From the NCBI RefSeq assembly GCF_001548375.1, contig NZ_AP017295.1:5842001-5906000 (forward strand): a stretch of 64,000 nt of DNA. The letters are read 5' to 3'. Shown one piece after another: positions 17,047-25,979 of this stretch. Source of the stretch: Nostoc sp. NIES-3756. Its GTDB lineage: Bacteria; Cyanobacteriota; Cyanobacteriia; Cyanobacteriales; Nostocaceae. The position numbers and the translations under genes were made by a program. Position 1 is the first letter of the stretch. The number at the start of each line of letters is the position of its first letter. The notes below the pieces were generated by a model. That model ran no database searches, had not been told where the DNA came from, and saw nothing but the letters and a program-made list of their open reading frames with translations.

Positions 17047-17973
17047 TTAGTTCTTATAAATTAAAAATACTGAACCAATAGGGCCAAAATTCTCCACATA
17101 TATTTTGTTGTTGTAATACAATCCTGGTGACATCCCACCGTCAAATAAAATTCCTTCTTGAATCTTTCCTAAACAGTTATTGCGCGCAATACCTTCTAAA
17201 ACATCATCGAATTTATCTGGTGTTAACTCTTGATTATTAGAACTTAGTTCAATTGGTGAATTAGCTTTTGCATCATTGACTAACAAAATCACATAACCTT
17301 TATTAGTAATTGCAGCCATAGAACGGTTTGTGGCTTGCTTACAGGCAAATTCGCCTAAATCTTGGCAGATATCTTTAAATTTACCTTGACGATAAAATCT
17401 ACCATTACCGCCGACTAAGTTGTAATTAAGTATATTACTGTCTCGTCTCCCAGCTTGGATTGTCGCCTGACGTTCCTGCGGCTTACCGCCAGAAATGCCA
17501 AAGGAAGAACGTTTATTTTTAAAATCGCCTGAATACTCTACTCCACGAGAAATATTTAATCCTTGGGGTTTATTCTCAGGATCTATATAGTCGGCGTTAA
17601 TTGCGGCGATCGCTCGTTTACCATTTAATTTAGAGTTGCCATCAGAAATTAACTCATTAAATTGTTTAGGAATATATTCTCGGCGAAATTTCCCCCTAGC
17701 ATCTTTACTATATATCTGATGGGATAATCCGACATTGACTTTAAAATCTAATATTGGTGATTTGGGATTAAAAATAATTACATGATTAATCCCTTTGTTA
17801 AATTTTTCACCCCGATTATTAGTTTTGAAAAATTCAATGCTAAATTGAACATCATTACCAGGACAAGTCTTTGCCGCTTTTGGTGTGGAACTGGCATCAA
17901 TTCTTGTACAACCTGACAATAAACTGATAGTAAATATAAATATAGATAAAGCAAATATTTTTCTCAAATACAT
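17047..17973 (-). CDS. Phosphodiester glycosidase-like (DUF2233) lipoprotein
   Basis: A 308-residue exported lipoprotein. The signal segment MYLRKIFALSIFIFTISLLS ends in the lipobox LLSGC with Cys22. The mature part has the NAGPA/DUF2233 pattern: RAIAAINADYIDPENKPQGL, then GGKPQERQATIQAG, ATNRSMAAITNKGYVILLVN and GILFDGGMSPGLYYNNKIYV. Members of this family cleave sugar phosphodiesters in animals; bacterial substrates are mostly unknown, with cell-envelope glycans likely. It lies between the broken Rpn gene and the DUF4912 gene, with no apparent functional link. Confidence 0.82.
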   Translation of the reverse strand: MYLRKIFALSIFIFTISLLSGCTRIDASSTPKAAKTCPGNDVQFSIEFFKTNNRGEKFNKGINHVIIFNPKSPILDFKVNVGLSHQIYSKDARGKFRREYIPKQFNELISDGNSKLNGKRAIAAINADYIDPENKPQGLNISRGVEYSGDFKNKRSSFGISGGKPQERQATIQAGRRDSNILNYNLVGGNGRFYRQGKFKDICQDLGEFACKQATNRSMAAITNKGYVILLVNDAKANSPIELSSNNQELTPDKFDDVLEGIARNNCLGKIQEGILFDGGMSPGLYYNNKIYVENFGPIGSVFLIYKN

Positions 17974-18043
17974 ACAAATAAATAACCCACTATAGAAAGA
18001 CTATAGCGGGTAATAATGACAATTCTGAATCAAATTTTGTGGA

Positions 18044-18100
18044 ATGGGTATCTTGCCCGTCCTTTCCCATTTCTGGGGGAGGCAAGATGCCTACCCTACA
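18044..18100. repeat. Imperfect inverted repeat (GGGTATCTTGCC / GGCAAGATGCCTACCC)
   Basis: Arms at about 18047-18058 and 18081-18096 match with a short insertion. The structure lies just past the end of the DUF4912 gene and may serve as its 3' hairpin. It resembles a dispersed Nostoc repeat. Confidence 0.5.
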
Positions 18101-18119
18101 AGAATTATTCTTTCATTAT

Positions 18120-19367
18120 TTAAGAAAGCCATTCCACAACAGCTTCTTCTTTGGTGTTGGTGTTACGGGATGGGGTTTCACGGTTAAACTTCATATGAAT
18201 TGAGCGGGTTTGCTCACCATCAGCCGCAACAGCCAAGATAGGATAGTCGATTAAGCCGTCTTGGAAGGACATTTGGAAGCGGAATGTACCATCGGGATTG
18301 AGTTTGATGGGACGGCCGCCAATTGTGACGGTAGCGTCGGGTTCGGTTGCACCGTAAACAATCAATTCAGCATCAGCAATTAGCCAGAACTGGCGAGGAC
18401 GGATGGGGATGGCGGAACCAGAGAAGCCAACACCAGACATACCTACACCGGACATATTCAAGCCGGAGGTGGTGGGAACTGCCCACATACCTACACCAGA
18501 GGGGAAGATGTAAGAACTGATAGCTTGTTCGGGACGCACAGAACCAGGGACGTGCTGTTGGGAACCGAACAGAGAACCTGCAACCCGTTGTGCTTCGGCG
18601 GACTCTGCCAAGCCGAAGATGTGGTCATAGATGGGGTTGCTACCGTTAGCACCAGCTGCAACTGGGATTTTCTTAGCTGGGGGTACGAGTTCGTAAAGTG
18701 TCTTAGCGCGCAAGTCTTCTTCAAAGTTGACGGTGATGAAGACATCTTCAATCCAGTCGGAAGGATAGACTGGGGGAATGTGGACGCGAGCGGAACGTGC
18801 TAGAACTAACCAACGTCCATCTACTGCACGATAACCGATATCGAGCACATAATCGCGATCGCTCACTGGAATGGGTACGTACCATTCTCTTGCTAACTCA
18901 TCCGCAGGATATTCTTGGATGCTGTGGGGGCTTTGGTAATCGAGGTTAATATCGGTTACGTCGTAAATCCGCAGAGCTAATTGTTGTCCACCTTGGCGGC
19001 GTAACTCTTCTTTATGGTCGTTAGGAACATCCCAGTAAGCGTAAGCCCACTGAGGATCGCGTGGTAATAGAACAATCCGGCTGTCACCGTAACCACCTGG
19101 CAAGTCTGCTAGTCCTTCATCAACATCAGCTAGAGATCCACCAGTACGATCTTCTTGTCCTAATTCAAATTTCGCGGCTTCCACGGTTTCCTGTGCCTCC
19201 AGTGAACGAGTTGGGTTAAGCAAAGCTTTGTTTCGCTGGACTTCTTGAATTGCTGCCAGCAATTGCGATTTACGCATTCGGCTATAACGAGAGATGCTAA
19301 ATTCACTAGCAACTCTCCGTAGTTGCCGTAATGTCATCTCTTCTAACGGTGGGCGTTCTTTTGCCAT
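18120..19367 (-). CDS. DUF4912 protein with N-terminal SAP/Rho-N-like helix-extended domain
   Basis: A 415-residue protein starting at ATG 19367, chosen because ACTGGAGGCC lies ideally upstream; an in-frame ATG at 19538 would add 57 residues of low-quality sequence. Residues 7-40 (MTLRQLRRVASEFSISRYSR) look like a Rho-N/SAP helical motif. Residues about 90-210 carry the DUF4912 core (LPRDPQWAYAYWDVPNDHKE, WYVPIPVSDRDYVLDIGYRA), an Ig-like beta domain. A Gly/Ser/Met linker (MSGVGMSGVGFSG) leads to a second beta domain (AELIVYGATEPDATVTIGGR). Function is unknown. Binding to nucleic acid through the SAP-like region is a possibility only. Confidence 0.82.
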   Translation of the reverse strand: MAKERPPLEEMTLRQLRRVASEFSISRYSRMRKSQLLAAIQEVQRNKALLNPTRSLEAQETVEAAKFELGQEDRTGGSLADVDEGLADLPGGYGDSRIVLLPRDPQWAYAYWDVPNDHKEELRRQGGQQLALRIYDVTDINLDYQSPHSIQEYPADELAREWYVPIPVSDRDYVLDIGYRAVDGRWLVLARSARVHIPPVYPSDWIEDVFITVNFEEDLRAKTLYELVPPAKKIPVAAGANGSNPIYDHIFGLAESAEAQRVAGSLFGSQQHVPGSVRPEQAISSYIFPSGVGMWAVPTTSGLNMSGVGMSGVGFSGSAIPIRPRQFWLIADAELIVYGATEPDATVTIGGRPIKLNPDGTFRFQMSFQDGLIDYPILAVAADGEQTRSIHMKFNRETPSRNTNTKEEAVVEWLS

Positions 19368-19776
19368 GAATTTGGCCTCCAGTAGTTTGAAAGGTAAATG
19401 ATTTCCCCTGGTTATAGAATGCTCGATATAAAGCTCATCTTTCCCAGATGAATTTCTTATTCCTGACTCCTGGTTTGCTAAGTGTGTTTTTAGTCTTTTT
19501 TTAAAAGAGGGGACACTCCCTTTCATTTTCTTACTCATGCCAAAGTTGGCACTTTGGGATTGGAGGAGTCAATCAGTTTGGGGTTTTGCATTGCCCACAA
19601 GGGCGGAGCTGTTATTTGTTTTTCCGTAGGATTACTAGAAAAACTTTTATCTCAAATCGTCAATAATTTATTAACTTTGTTAACTAAATATTAACTACTA
19701 ACCCTTGCTAGGGATCAAGGGGTGTCAACAGGCTTTTTTACCTAATTCACGGACTTACTAGCTCTGAGGGGATCAT

Positions 19777-19841
19777 ATTGTCATAGTATCTTGACATAAG
19801 GCTTAGTGATCCCCGCTATTATGTCAAGATTTGATGACAAT
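19777..19841. repeat. Long inverted repeat downstream of the AEC transporter gene
   Basis: ATTGTCA-n5-TCTTGACATAA (19777-19799) faces TTATGTCAAGA-n5-TGACAAT (19819-19841), that is 18 of 23 bases per arm with an internal loop, around a 19-base centre. It may be the 3' hairpin of the AEC gene (no T run), an operator or a small mobile element. The remainder of 19368-19850 shows no gene. Confidence 0.65.
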
Positions 19842-19850
19842 AGGCTGGAC

Positions 19851-20840
19851 TCAACTAAAAACCTGAATCCACAAGGGCAGGATCACCAGTAATAGAAGGG
19901 TTGAGAGAATGATGCTACCGGCAATTAAATCTCGATTGAGGTTGTATTCTTCTGCCAAAATCAGCCCAGCAAAGGCTGAGGGCATTCCTGACATTAAAAC
20001 CATCGCTAAACGGCGATCACCCGACAAGCCCAAAAGCGCAGTTGTCAACAAACCCACAAGTAAGGGAGTAATGACAACCCGCAACACCGTTGGGATCAGT
20101 GCTAGTTGCAAACTTTGCCATCTTTGGAGTTGTGCCAAACGAATACCAGTTAACAAAAAGGCGCAAGCAATCACAACATCAACAGAACCCTGTAACCCCG
20201 CTTCCACAAAATCTGGTAGTTTCACCTGTTGGGTGAGAGTACCAATCACAAAAGCCCACAAAGGCGGTACTGTGAGGAGATCCCAAAGCTGCATCCACCA
20301 GCGATTGTTAGATTTGGTGTGGCTGAAATAGCTGGCAATTAATACCCCTACGCCATAGGGGCCGATAACATTGTGGGTAATGCTAAAAAGAACAACCCAA
20401 TTTAGAGTATCAACATGAATTAAAGAGGGTGCGATCGCCAACCCGACAAAACCAGTATTGCCTAAAACAGCCGCCAACAAAAAGCTGCCTTTGGTGGAGG
20501 AGTCTAGTAAAGGCTGAGAAGTGGACTCACTCAATTCAGGTTTAAATAAATGAGGTGATATTTGTTGCCAACTCCACCACACCAGCAATGCCACCACTAA
20601 ACCCAGGAACAATGCACCAAAAGTAATCAGTGATGCCAGTACAGGGATATCTCCAGCACCATTTAATTGGCTCTGATTGCCCTTACGAGCCAGTGCTATC
20701 AGTTCCAAAGGTACACCTACCCAGTAAAGACCACGACCTAAGACTTGTGGCAACCACTGAGGTAAAAATCTAAATAATAATAACCCCAAACCTATCCAGA
20801 GAATCAGGGGTGTATAAGCCTGAACTAGAGTTTGTGTCAT
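19851..20840 (-). CDS. AEC (auxin efflux carrier) family transporter
   Basis: A 329-residue inner-membrane protein with about nine to ten hydrophobic segments spread over its whole length, beginning TQTLVQAYTPLILWIGLGLL. The internal pattern of a polar centre flanked by two sets of helices, with GNTGFVGLAIAPSLI and the late MSGMPSAFAGLILAEEYN, is that of the AEC/BART family. Bacterial members carry malate, malonate or other carboxylates; the substrate here is unknown. It stands alone, with an empty region on both sides. Confidence 0.8.
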   Translation of the reverse strand: MTQTLVQAYTPLILWIGLGLLLFRFLPQWLPQVLGRGLYWVGVPLELIALARKGNQSQLNGAGDIPVLASLITFGALFLGLVVALLVWWSWQQISPHLFKPELSESTSQPLLDSSTKGSFLLAAVLGNTGFVGLAIAPSLIHVDTLNWVVLFSITHNVIGPYGVGVLIASYFSHTKSNNRWWMQLWDLLTVPPLWAFVIGTLTQQVKLPDFVEAGLQGSVDVVIACAFLLTGIRLAQLQRWQSLQLALIPTVLRVVITPLLVGLLTTALLGLSGDRRLAMVLMSGMPSAFAGLILAEEYNLNRDLIAGSIILSTLLLLVILPLWIQVFS

Positions 20841-21191
20841 GAACTATCATAGGGATTAAATTAAGTGATCAATTGCAAGGGCAAAGCTTGTATCAATTCA
20901 TCATTATTAAGTTTTAGGTAAAATTATTAACACCACATAAGACTGGACGCATGAATAATATCTCATAATTAAACAATGTTTGAAAATACTCTGACCTGCT
21001 CATGCTACCAAAAACTGTAGTATCAATTTCGGCTAATTACTGCCAATATGGTTTACTTGGGAATGGGTCATAGCTAATAGTAATTTTCTTTTAAGATTAA
21101 CTATTACCAATGCTCACAGATATTATCAGTGTTCAAAGGAACTTGATATGAGAGAATATTTAAAAAGTATTATGGTGAACATCAACATTTG
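20841..21191. other. Intergenic region upstream of the AEC transporter gene
   Basis: About 350 bp of AT-rich DNA before the uvrB terminator. It should contain the AEC gene promoter. I see nothing else in it. Confidence 0.45.
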
Positions 21192-21220
21192 AAAAACCTC
21201 CCTCTGAAACAGAGAGAGGT
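21192..21220 (-). terminator. Rho-independent terminator of uvrB
   Basis: On the minus strand ACCTCTCTCTG pairs with CAGAGGGAGGT around TTT, with one mismatch, and is followed by TTTTC. It lies about 75 bp beyond the uvrB stop. Confidence 0.75.
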
Positions 21221-21295
21221 GCTGAGGAAAGTTTTTGGCTTTTCAAGCATTATGTATGTCTTGGATTCCGCTACACTCAACCCAAGCTACACCAA

Positions 21296-23293
21296 TTATC
21301 TTCCCACTAATTTATCTCGCAATTGTCTGATGCGATCGCGCAATTTTGCTGCCTCCTCAAATTCAAGTTTCTTAGCCGCTTCTTTCATCTGCGATTCTAG
21401 TTTTTCAATCAAGTTAGGAATCTCTTCTAGTGGCAATTCATCGATATGTTCTTCGACAACTTTTAAATCTGTTGCATTCAACCTGCGAGAAACTTCTAAA
21501 AAAGACAAGATGGCATTACTCGATTTTTTCACAATCGGTTGTGGTGTAATTCCATGTAGGCGATTATATGCAGACTGAATATTGCGTCTTCTGTCTGTTT
21601 CTTCAATGGCTTTAATCATGCTGTCTGTTAAATTATCAGCATATAAAATTGCTTGTCCTCTAATGTGACGTGCTGCTCTACCAATGGTTTGAATCAAAGA
21701 ACGTTCAGCGCGGAGGAAGCCTTCTTTATCAGCATCCATAATTGCCACTAAGGAAACTTCGGGTAAATCTAAACCTTCCCGTAATAAGTTCACACCAACC
21801 AACACATCAAAGCTACCTTGACGTAAATCTTGTAAAATTTCAATGCGTTGAATGGAATTAATTTCTGAGTGTAAATACCGCACCTTCACATTATGTTCTT
21901 GCAGATATTCTGTTAAATCCTCTGCCATCCGCTTGGTTAGGGTGGTAATCAATACCCTTTCATGCAGGTCAATTCTATCTCTAATTTCTCCTAATAAATC
22001 ATCAATTTGTCCATCTGTGGGACGTACAGAAATTTCTGGGTCAATTACACCAGTGGGACGAATTACTTGCTCAACTATATGATTTTCAGAAATGTCTAAT
22101 TCCCAATCTCCAGGGGTAGCAGAAACAAAAACACACTGGTTAACTTTCTGCCAAAATTCTTCTGCTTTTAAAGGACGATTATCAGCAGCGCTGGGAAGTC
22201 TAAATCCATGCTCAATCAATACTTTCTTTCTCGCTTGGTCGCCGTTATACATCCCCCGAATTTGAGGAACTGTAACGTGAGATTCGTCAATTACTAACAA
22301 CCAATCTTTAGGAAAATAATCAATTAAACTTTCTGGTGGTTCTCCAGATTGTCTTCCTGCTAAATGTCGGGAATAGTTTTCTACGCCATTGCAGTAACCC
22401 ACTTCCCGCAACATTTCTAAGTCGTAACGTGTGCGTTGGTCGATGCGTTGTGCTTCTAGTAATTTGCCAGCTTCTTCTAAGTCGGCTTTGCGCTGTTTGA
22501 GTTCGGCGGCGATATCTTCACAAGCTATCTCTAAACGTTCTTCTGGTGTGACAAAGTGGCGTGCTGGGTAAATATTGACTGCTTCTAAACTGCTGAGAAT
22601 TTCCCCTGTTACCGGGTCAATATAGCGAATTGCGTCAATTTCATCGCCAAAAAATTCTACGCGAATAATTCGGTCTTCGTAAGCAGGGCCAATTTCTAAC
22701 ACATCACCCCGGACGCGGAAACGTCCCCTTCCCATTTCTATATCGTTACGGTTGTACTGTACAGAAGCCAAATCTCGCAAAATCTCACGCTGATTTACTT
22801 CCATGCCAATTTGTAAAGGGATAGCAGCTTTGAGATATTCTGAAGGAATACCCAAACCGTAGATACAGCTAATAGATGCAACAACAATCACATCACGCCG
22901 CTCGAATAGCGATCGCGTGGCTGAATGTCGTAACATATCTATCTCATCATTTATGGAAGCCGTTTTCTCGATATAAGTGTCGGTAACGGGAATATAGGCT
23001 TCTGGCTGATAGTAGTCGTAATAACTAACGAAATACTCAACGGCATTTTTAGGAAAGAACTCACGCAATTCATTACAAAGCTGCGCCGCCAACGTTTTGT
23101 TGTGCGCCAAAACTAGAGTTGGCTTCCCTACCTTCTCAATAACTGCGGCGATGGAAAACGTTTTACCTGTTCCCGTAGCACCTAGTAAAGTTTGATAACG
23201 GTTGCCATCTTGAATACTAGCAGTTAACTGAGCGATCGCTTGTGGTTGGTCGCCTGTCGGACTAAACGGAGCTTGCAGGCAAAATTCTGTCAT
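21296..23293 (-). CDS. uvrB: UvrABC system protein B
   Basis: UvrB is the damage-verifying helicase-like subunit of bacterial nucleotide excision repair; it receives DNA from UvrA and recruits UvrC. The 665-residue length is standard. The Walker A motif GATGTGKT is at 38-45 and the Tyr-rich beta-hairpin region [16 protein letters not shown] near 92-107. Helicase motifs appear as [11 protein letters not shown] (DESH box) and [12 protein letters not shown]-terminal UVR domain ([20 protein letters not shown]) is present. The start at ATG 23293 overlaps an imperfect LexA-like sequence on the minus strand. The gene is monocistronic, with its own terminator. Confidence 0.97.
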   Translation of the reverse strand: MTEFCLQAPFSPTGDQPQAIAQLTASIQDGNRYQTLLGATGTGKTFSIAAVIEKVGKPTLVLAHNKTLAAQLCNELREFFPKNAVEYFVSYYDYYQPEAYIPVTDTYIEKTASINDEIDMLRHSATRSLFERRDVIVVASISCIYGLGIPSEYLKAAIPLQIGMEVNQREILRDLASVQYNRNDIEMGRGRFRVRGDVLEIGPAYEDRIIRVEFFGDEIDAIRYIDPVTGEILSSLEAVNIYPARHFVTPEERLEIACEDIAAELKQRKADLEEAGKLLEAQRIDQRTRYDLEMLREVGYCNGVENYSRHLAGRQSGEPPESLIDYFPKDWLLVIDESHVTVPQIRGMYNGDQARKKVLIEHGFRLPSAADNRPLKAEEFWQKVNQCVFVSATPGDWELDISENHIVEQVIRPTGVIDPEISVRPTDGQIDDLLGEIRDRIDLHERVLITTLTKRMAEDLTEYLQEHNVKVRYLHSEINSIQRIEILQDLRQGSFDVLVGVNLLREGLDLPEVSLVAIMDADKEGFLRAERSLIQTIGRAARHIRGQAILYADNLTDSMIKAIEETDRRRNIQSAYNRLHGITPQPIVKKSSNAILSFLEVSRRLNATDLKVVEEHIDELPLEEIPNLIEKLESQMKEAAKKLEFEEAAKLRDRIRQLRDKLVGR

Positions 23294-23304
23294 ACATCTG
23301 TACT
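23291..23304 (-). promoter_or_regulatory. Imperfect LexA-like box overlapping the uvrB start
   Basis: AGTACAGATGTATG on the minus strand matches the remembered cyanobacterial LexA consensus RGTACNNNDGTWCB except at the next-to-last base. Its position over the start codon is unusual for a repressor site. Confidence 0.3.
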
Positions 23305-23570
23305 AAAGATACCCTATCTCATGGTAGCGAGAAATTCATAAAGTGCTGAGTAATGATTAGTAAGTAATGATTTTCGCTTCTCATCCTCCTGACTTCTTAT
23401 TTAGCAATCTTTTTTCACAAAATTTCAAAATTTAAGTTTACTTATATGTCAGTTTTGAAGATACTTATATATATGCAAGGTTCTTTAAGGGTAAACTCAC
23501 TTATATAGGAAATCATCTCTTTTTTCCTTAAGTATTGTAAAGTAAAGTTAATATCCAGAGGTGTTTAATT

Positions 23571-24053
23571 ATGACCATTAGCAGTACCGGCAAAACGGTC
23601 AGTCCTCGACAAAAACGCGCCAAACTGAAAGGAGAATCAACAGTGGAAGTAGACAATAATCAGAGTCAGAGCTTGAATAAAGAGCAAGCTGAAACAAATG
23701 GCGGACTGTCGGCGGACAAATCTGAGCAAAAAGAAATTGCAGGAACTCTAGCCATTTCTGGAATACGTCCCATTGCCGGTAGTGACTTGCAAGTAGCTGA
23801 AACAATTTCTGTAGCAGGAATACGCCCCATTAGCACTAGTACTCTGCATATAGTTGAAACAATGAATGTGATGGGTATACGTCCCATTGGCGCTAATACA
23901 ATTGATGTAGTTGATAGCATTAATCTTTCTGGAGTGCGTCCCATTGCTTCCAGTGCGTTGGCGATTTCTAGTAGTTACTCAGTTATGGGTAATCGTCCAG
24001 TAGCATCAAATACTATTGATGATTCTGATGGCTTGATGGGTTTTATAGATTAG
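23571..24053 (+). CDS. Repeat protein with five 19-residue G-[IVN]-R-P-[IV] repeats
   Basis: A 160-residue protein of unknown function. Residues 1-58 are polar, low in hydrophobics and probably disordered (KTVSPRQKRAKLKGESTVEV). From residue 64 a strict period of 19 residues begins: Gly64, Gly83, Gly102, Gly121 and Gly140 start GIRPI, GIRPI, GIRPI, GVRPI and GNRPV. Alternating hydrophobics in between (LQVAETISVA, LHIVETMNVM, IDVVDSINLS) suggest two beta strands per repeat, perhaps a small solenoid. There is no signal peptide or Cys. The ATG at 23571 has upstream AGAGGTG. A clear terminator follows, so it is a single-gene unit. I do not recognise a named family. Confidence 0.75.
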   Translation: MTISSTGKTVSPRQKRAKLKGESTVEVDNNQSQSLNKEQAETNGGLSADKSEQKEIAGTLAISGIRPIAGSDLQVAETISVAGIRPISTSTLHIVETMNVMGIRPIGANTIDVVDSINLSGVRPIASSALAISSSYSVMGNRPVASNTIDDSDGLMGFID

Positions 24054-24090
24054 ACCAGAAAATAATTTCACTAATTTTTATAATAGTATT

Positions 24091-24120
24091 AACCCAGTTG
24101 CATAATGTAACTGGGTTTTT
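24091..24120 (+). terminator. Rho-independent terminator after the repeat-protein gene
   Basis: AACCCAGTT (24091-24099) pairs with AACTGGGTT (24109-24117) and runs directly into TTTTT. Confidence 0.85.
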
Positions 24121-24182
24121 ACGTTTTTTTGTTAGTTGTCAGTAGTCAGTGGTTATTTGTTATAGTTCGTTACTGCTACTGA

Positions 24183-24248
24183 CAAAACTTTCTCCCCTTT
24201 ATTCTTATAGTGCCATACAGTGAAATTTCTGATTGGGGGAAAGTTTTG
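24183..24248. repeat. Inverted repeat CAAAACTTTCTCCCC / GGGGGAAAGTTTTG
   Basis: Arms at 24183-24197 and 24235-24248 pair with one mismatch across a 37-base centre. It lies in the 24121-24450 gap before csbD. No gene is seen in that gap. Confidence 0.5.
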
Positions 24249-24450
24249 ATCCCCAAATGTTTACAAAATTTGAAGATATATCCCTCAATCGCATATATTT
24301 AGTACTTTTTCACTCTTTATATATAGGTAATTAATATCTCTTGTGGCAGAAGGCTATAACAAGAAGTTTAAGTTACTTTGTAAATGTAATAACAAATTCA
24401 AAGTTATTTAATAGCTTTGAAGATAAATTATATAAGATTAGGAGAGCAAA

Positions 24451-24633
24451 ATGAGTTTAGAAGATAGAGCAAAAGCCACTGGTAAAAATATTGAAGGTAA
24501 AGCTCAAGAGGCTTGGGGTAATGTAACTGGTGATCCTGAAGATAAAGCTGAAGGTAAAGCCAAGCAAGCCGAAGGCGAAGTACGTCATGGCGTTGAAGAT
24601 GTGAAAGACAAGATAAAAAAGAATATTGACTAA
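24451..24633 (+). CDS. CsbD-family stress protein
   Basis: A 60-residue, highly charged helical protein: MSLEDRAKATGKNIEGKAQE, then AWGNVTGDPEDKAEGKAKQA. The repeated G-K-A-x-E/Q-A pattern is diagnostic of CsbD, a small protein induced by general stress in Bacillus and widespread in bacteria; its biochemical role is not known. A good ribosome site, AGGAGAGCAAA, precedes ATG 24451. It is the first of three plus-strand genes, followed by a lipoprotein and a 173-aa protein, separated by gaps of 250 and 41 bp. Confidence 0.88.
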   Translation: MSLEDRAKATGKNIEGKAQEAWGNVTGDPEDKAEGKAKQAEGEVRHGVEDVKDKIKKNID

Positions 24634-24883
24634 ATCTAATTTAGGCATAGTGTCAGGTAATTGTTTAATGTGAGGAGTGTTTAAAAATTACCTGTTAGTG
24701 AAGGTTTTAGTTTGGGAGATGGAGGTTTATTTGCAAGGTTGTTGTAGAGATGTGTTTCATCATATCTCTACATTTATTAAATTTATTGAGTAAACCAAAT
24801 TAAGTTAAGTAAGTAAAAAGAAAACTCAAACCACTTATTAATAAAAAAGCAGTTATTGAATTTATTGTTATAGGAGGTAGACG

Positions 24884-25327
24884 ATGATTTGGGTTCAGCA
24901 GGGTCGGAAAATCTTGACTACTGTTGTCTTGGTTTTAGTGTTGATGATCACTACCGCTTGTAGTGGTGGCGGAAATGTCGCCCAACTAGACCGCACCAGC
25001 ACACCACCAGCTATTGGTAGAGATGTAGCTTATTCTCAATTGGAAAGAGGTAACTCTCCATCTGGACAAAGTTTCGGTAACTGGGTTGTACAAAACTCTC
25101 AAGGATTGGTTCAAGATGCTTACGTCCGCGATAACAACAAATTAGGAGTTGTGATTTCGCGCCAAGTACGCCCCAATGAAGTAAAACCTTTAGCAAAATC
25201 TTTAGCCCAAGGTTTCCGCAAGAATTTTCCTAATCAGGATTTAACTGTTCTCGTATATGGCCCCGATAAAAAACTGATTTTGACAGCTAAATACGATGTT
25301 CAGTCTAACCAAATTCAGTACACCTAA
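24884..25327 (+). CDS. Small exported lipoprotein, unknown
   Basis: A 147-residue protein with a lipoprotein signal: MIWVQQGRKILTTVVLVLVL then MITTACSG, where Cys27 is the likely lipidated residue. The mature part has a Ser/Thr/Pro-rich linker, then a compact alpha/beta domain (VQDAYVRDNNKLGVVISRQV, LAKSLAQGFRKNFPNQDLTV, LILTAKYDVQSNQ). The ribosome site ATAGGAGGTAGACG is excellent. The following gene is 41 bp downstream and probably cotranscribed. No family name recognised. Confidence 0.75.
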   Translation: MIWVQQGRKILTTVVLVLVLMITTACSGGGNVAQLDRTSTPPAIGRDVAYSQLERGNSPSGQSFGNWVVQNSQGLVQDAYVRDNNKLGVVISRQVRPNEVKPLAKSLAQGFRKNFPNQDLTVLVYGPDKKLILTAKYDVQSNQIQYT

Positions 25328-25368
25328 TTACTGATTACTGAATTGGCAATAATAAGGAGAAGACAAAC

Positions 25369-25890
25369 GTGACAAGTAGCGAAGAATACAGACGGCAAGT
25401 CATGAGAGATTTGGCAGAAGGTAATGTCGAATCTTTAGATGCTCCCACAGGTGAGCCTGCGGCTGAATACGAAACTTTTGACGATTTCGCACAACGGACA
25501 ACTACAGATCAGCGTCGTCAATTATTCGGTCGTTCTTTGCATCCAGAAAGGATTCCTAGCAGCCAAATGGAACCAGAATTGCAAAAAGCGATCGCCCAAA
25601 TCAAACCCAATGAACGCGATGATGTCGCCCGTGCTTTTTTCAAACACTTCAAAGAACGGGGATTAGATGAACGCAACCTAGAACAACAACTAGGTCTTAG
25701 CACCCACCATGCTGGTCGGATGAATGCTGATGATGTCAGCAAACTTGCATCTTTCGCCTATCACAATCACCCCGATATCTTCCGCGAAGTTCTAGCCGAA
25801 CAACCAGGAATTATTAAATTCCTCAGCAACCCTGTAGTTGCAGGTATTATCGGGATTGCGGCTGCTAAGTGGTTAGGTGGTCGTAAATAG
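25369..25890 (+). CDS. Conserved hypothetical protein, 173 aa
   Basis: The GTG start at 25369 is supported by AAGGAGAAGAC just upstream. The first 80 residues are acidic and probably flexible (SSEEYRRQVMRDLAEGNVES). The C-terminal half is helical (ELQKAIAQIKPNERDDVARA, FFKHFKERGLDERNLEQQLG) and ends in a short hydrophobic Gly-rich segment (VVAGIIGIAAAKWLGGRK) that could insert into a membrane. It lies 41 bp after the lipoprotein gene and in the csbD neighbourhood, so a stress or envelope link is possible but only inferred. Confidence 0.7.
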   Translation: MTSSEEYRRQVMRDLAEGNVESLDAPTGEPAAEYETFDDFAQRTTTDQRRQLFGRSLHPERIPSSQMEPELQKAIAQIKPNERDDVARAFFKHFKERGLDERNLEQQLGLSTHHAGRMNADDVSKLASFAYHNHPDIFREVLAEQPGIIKFLSNPVVAGIIGIAAAKWLGGRK

Positions 25891-25923
25891 GTTTTCCGCA
25901 TTAAGAAATAGAAGAAAGCAGTA

Positions 25924-25956
25924 AAAAAGGCGATCGCAAATTGCGATCGCCTTTTT
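25924..25956. terminator. Bidirectional terminator built from two HIP1 sites
   Basis: AAAAAGGCGATCGCAA and TTGCGATCGCCTTTTT form a nearly complete palindrome between two convergent genes. It has T runs in both directions, so it can end both the 173-aa gene and rpe. Confidence 0.85.
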
Positions 25957-25979
25957 GATTAACTATTTAGTTAGTAAAC

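Noticed and set aside
19368..19538. 57-residue extension of the DUF4912 protein
   Set aside because: A strong Shine-Dalgarno lies just before ATG 19367, and the extension is low-complexity and basic without the family pattern.
21852..22082. Plus-strand frame opposite uvrB
   Set aside because: Its sequence is the shadow of conserved uvrB codons, and no ribosome site is present.
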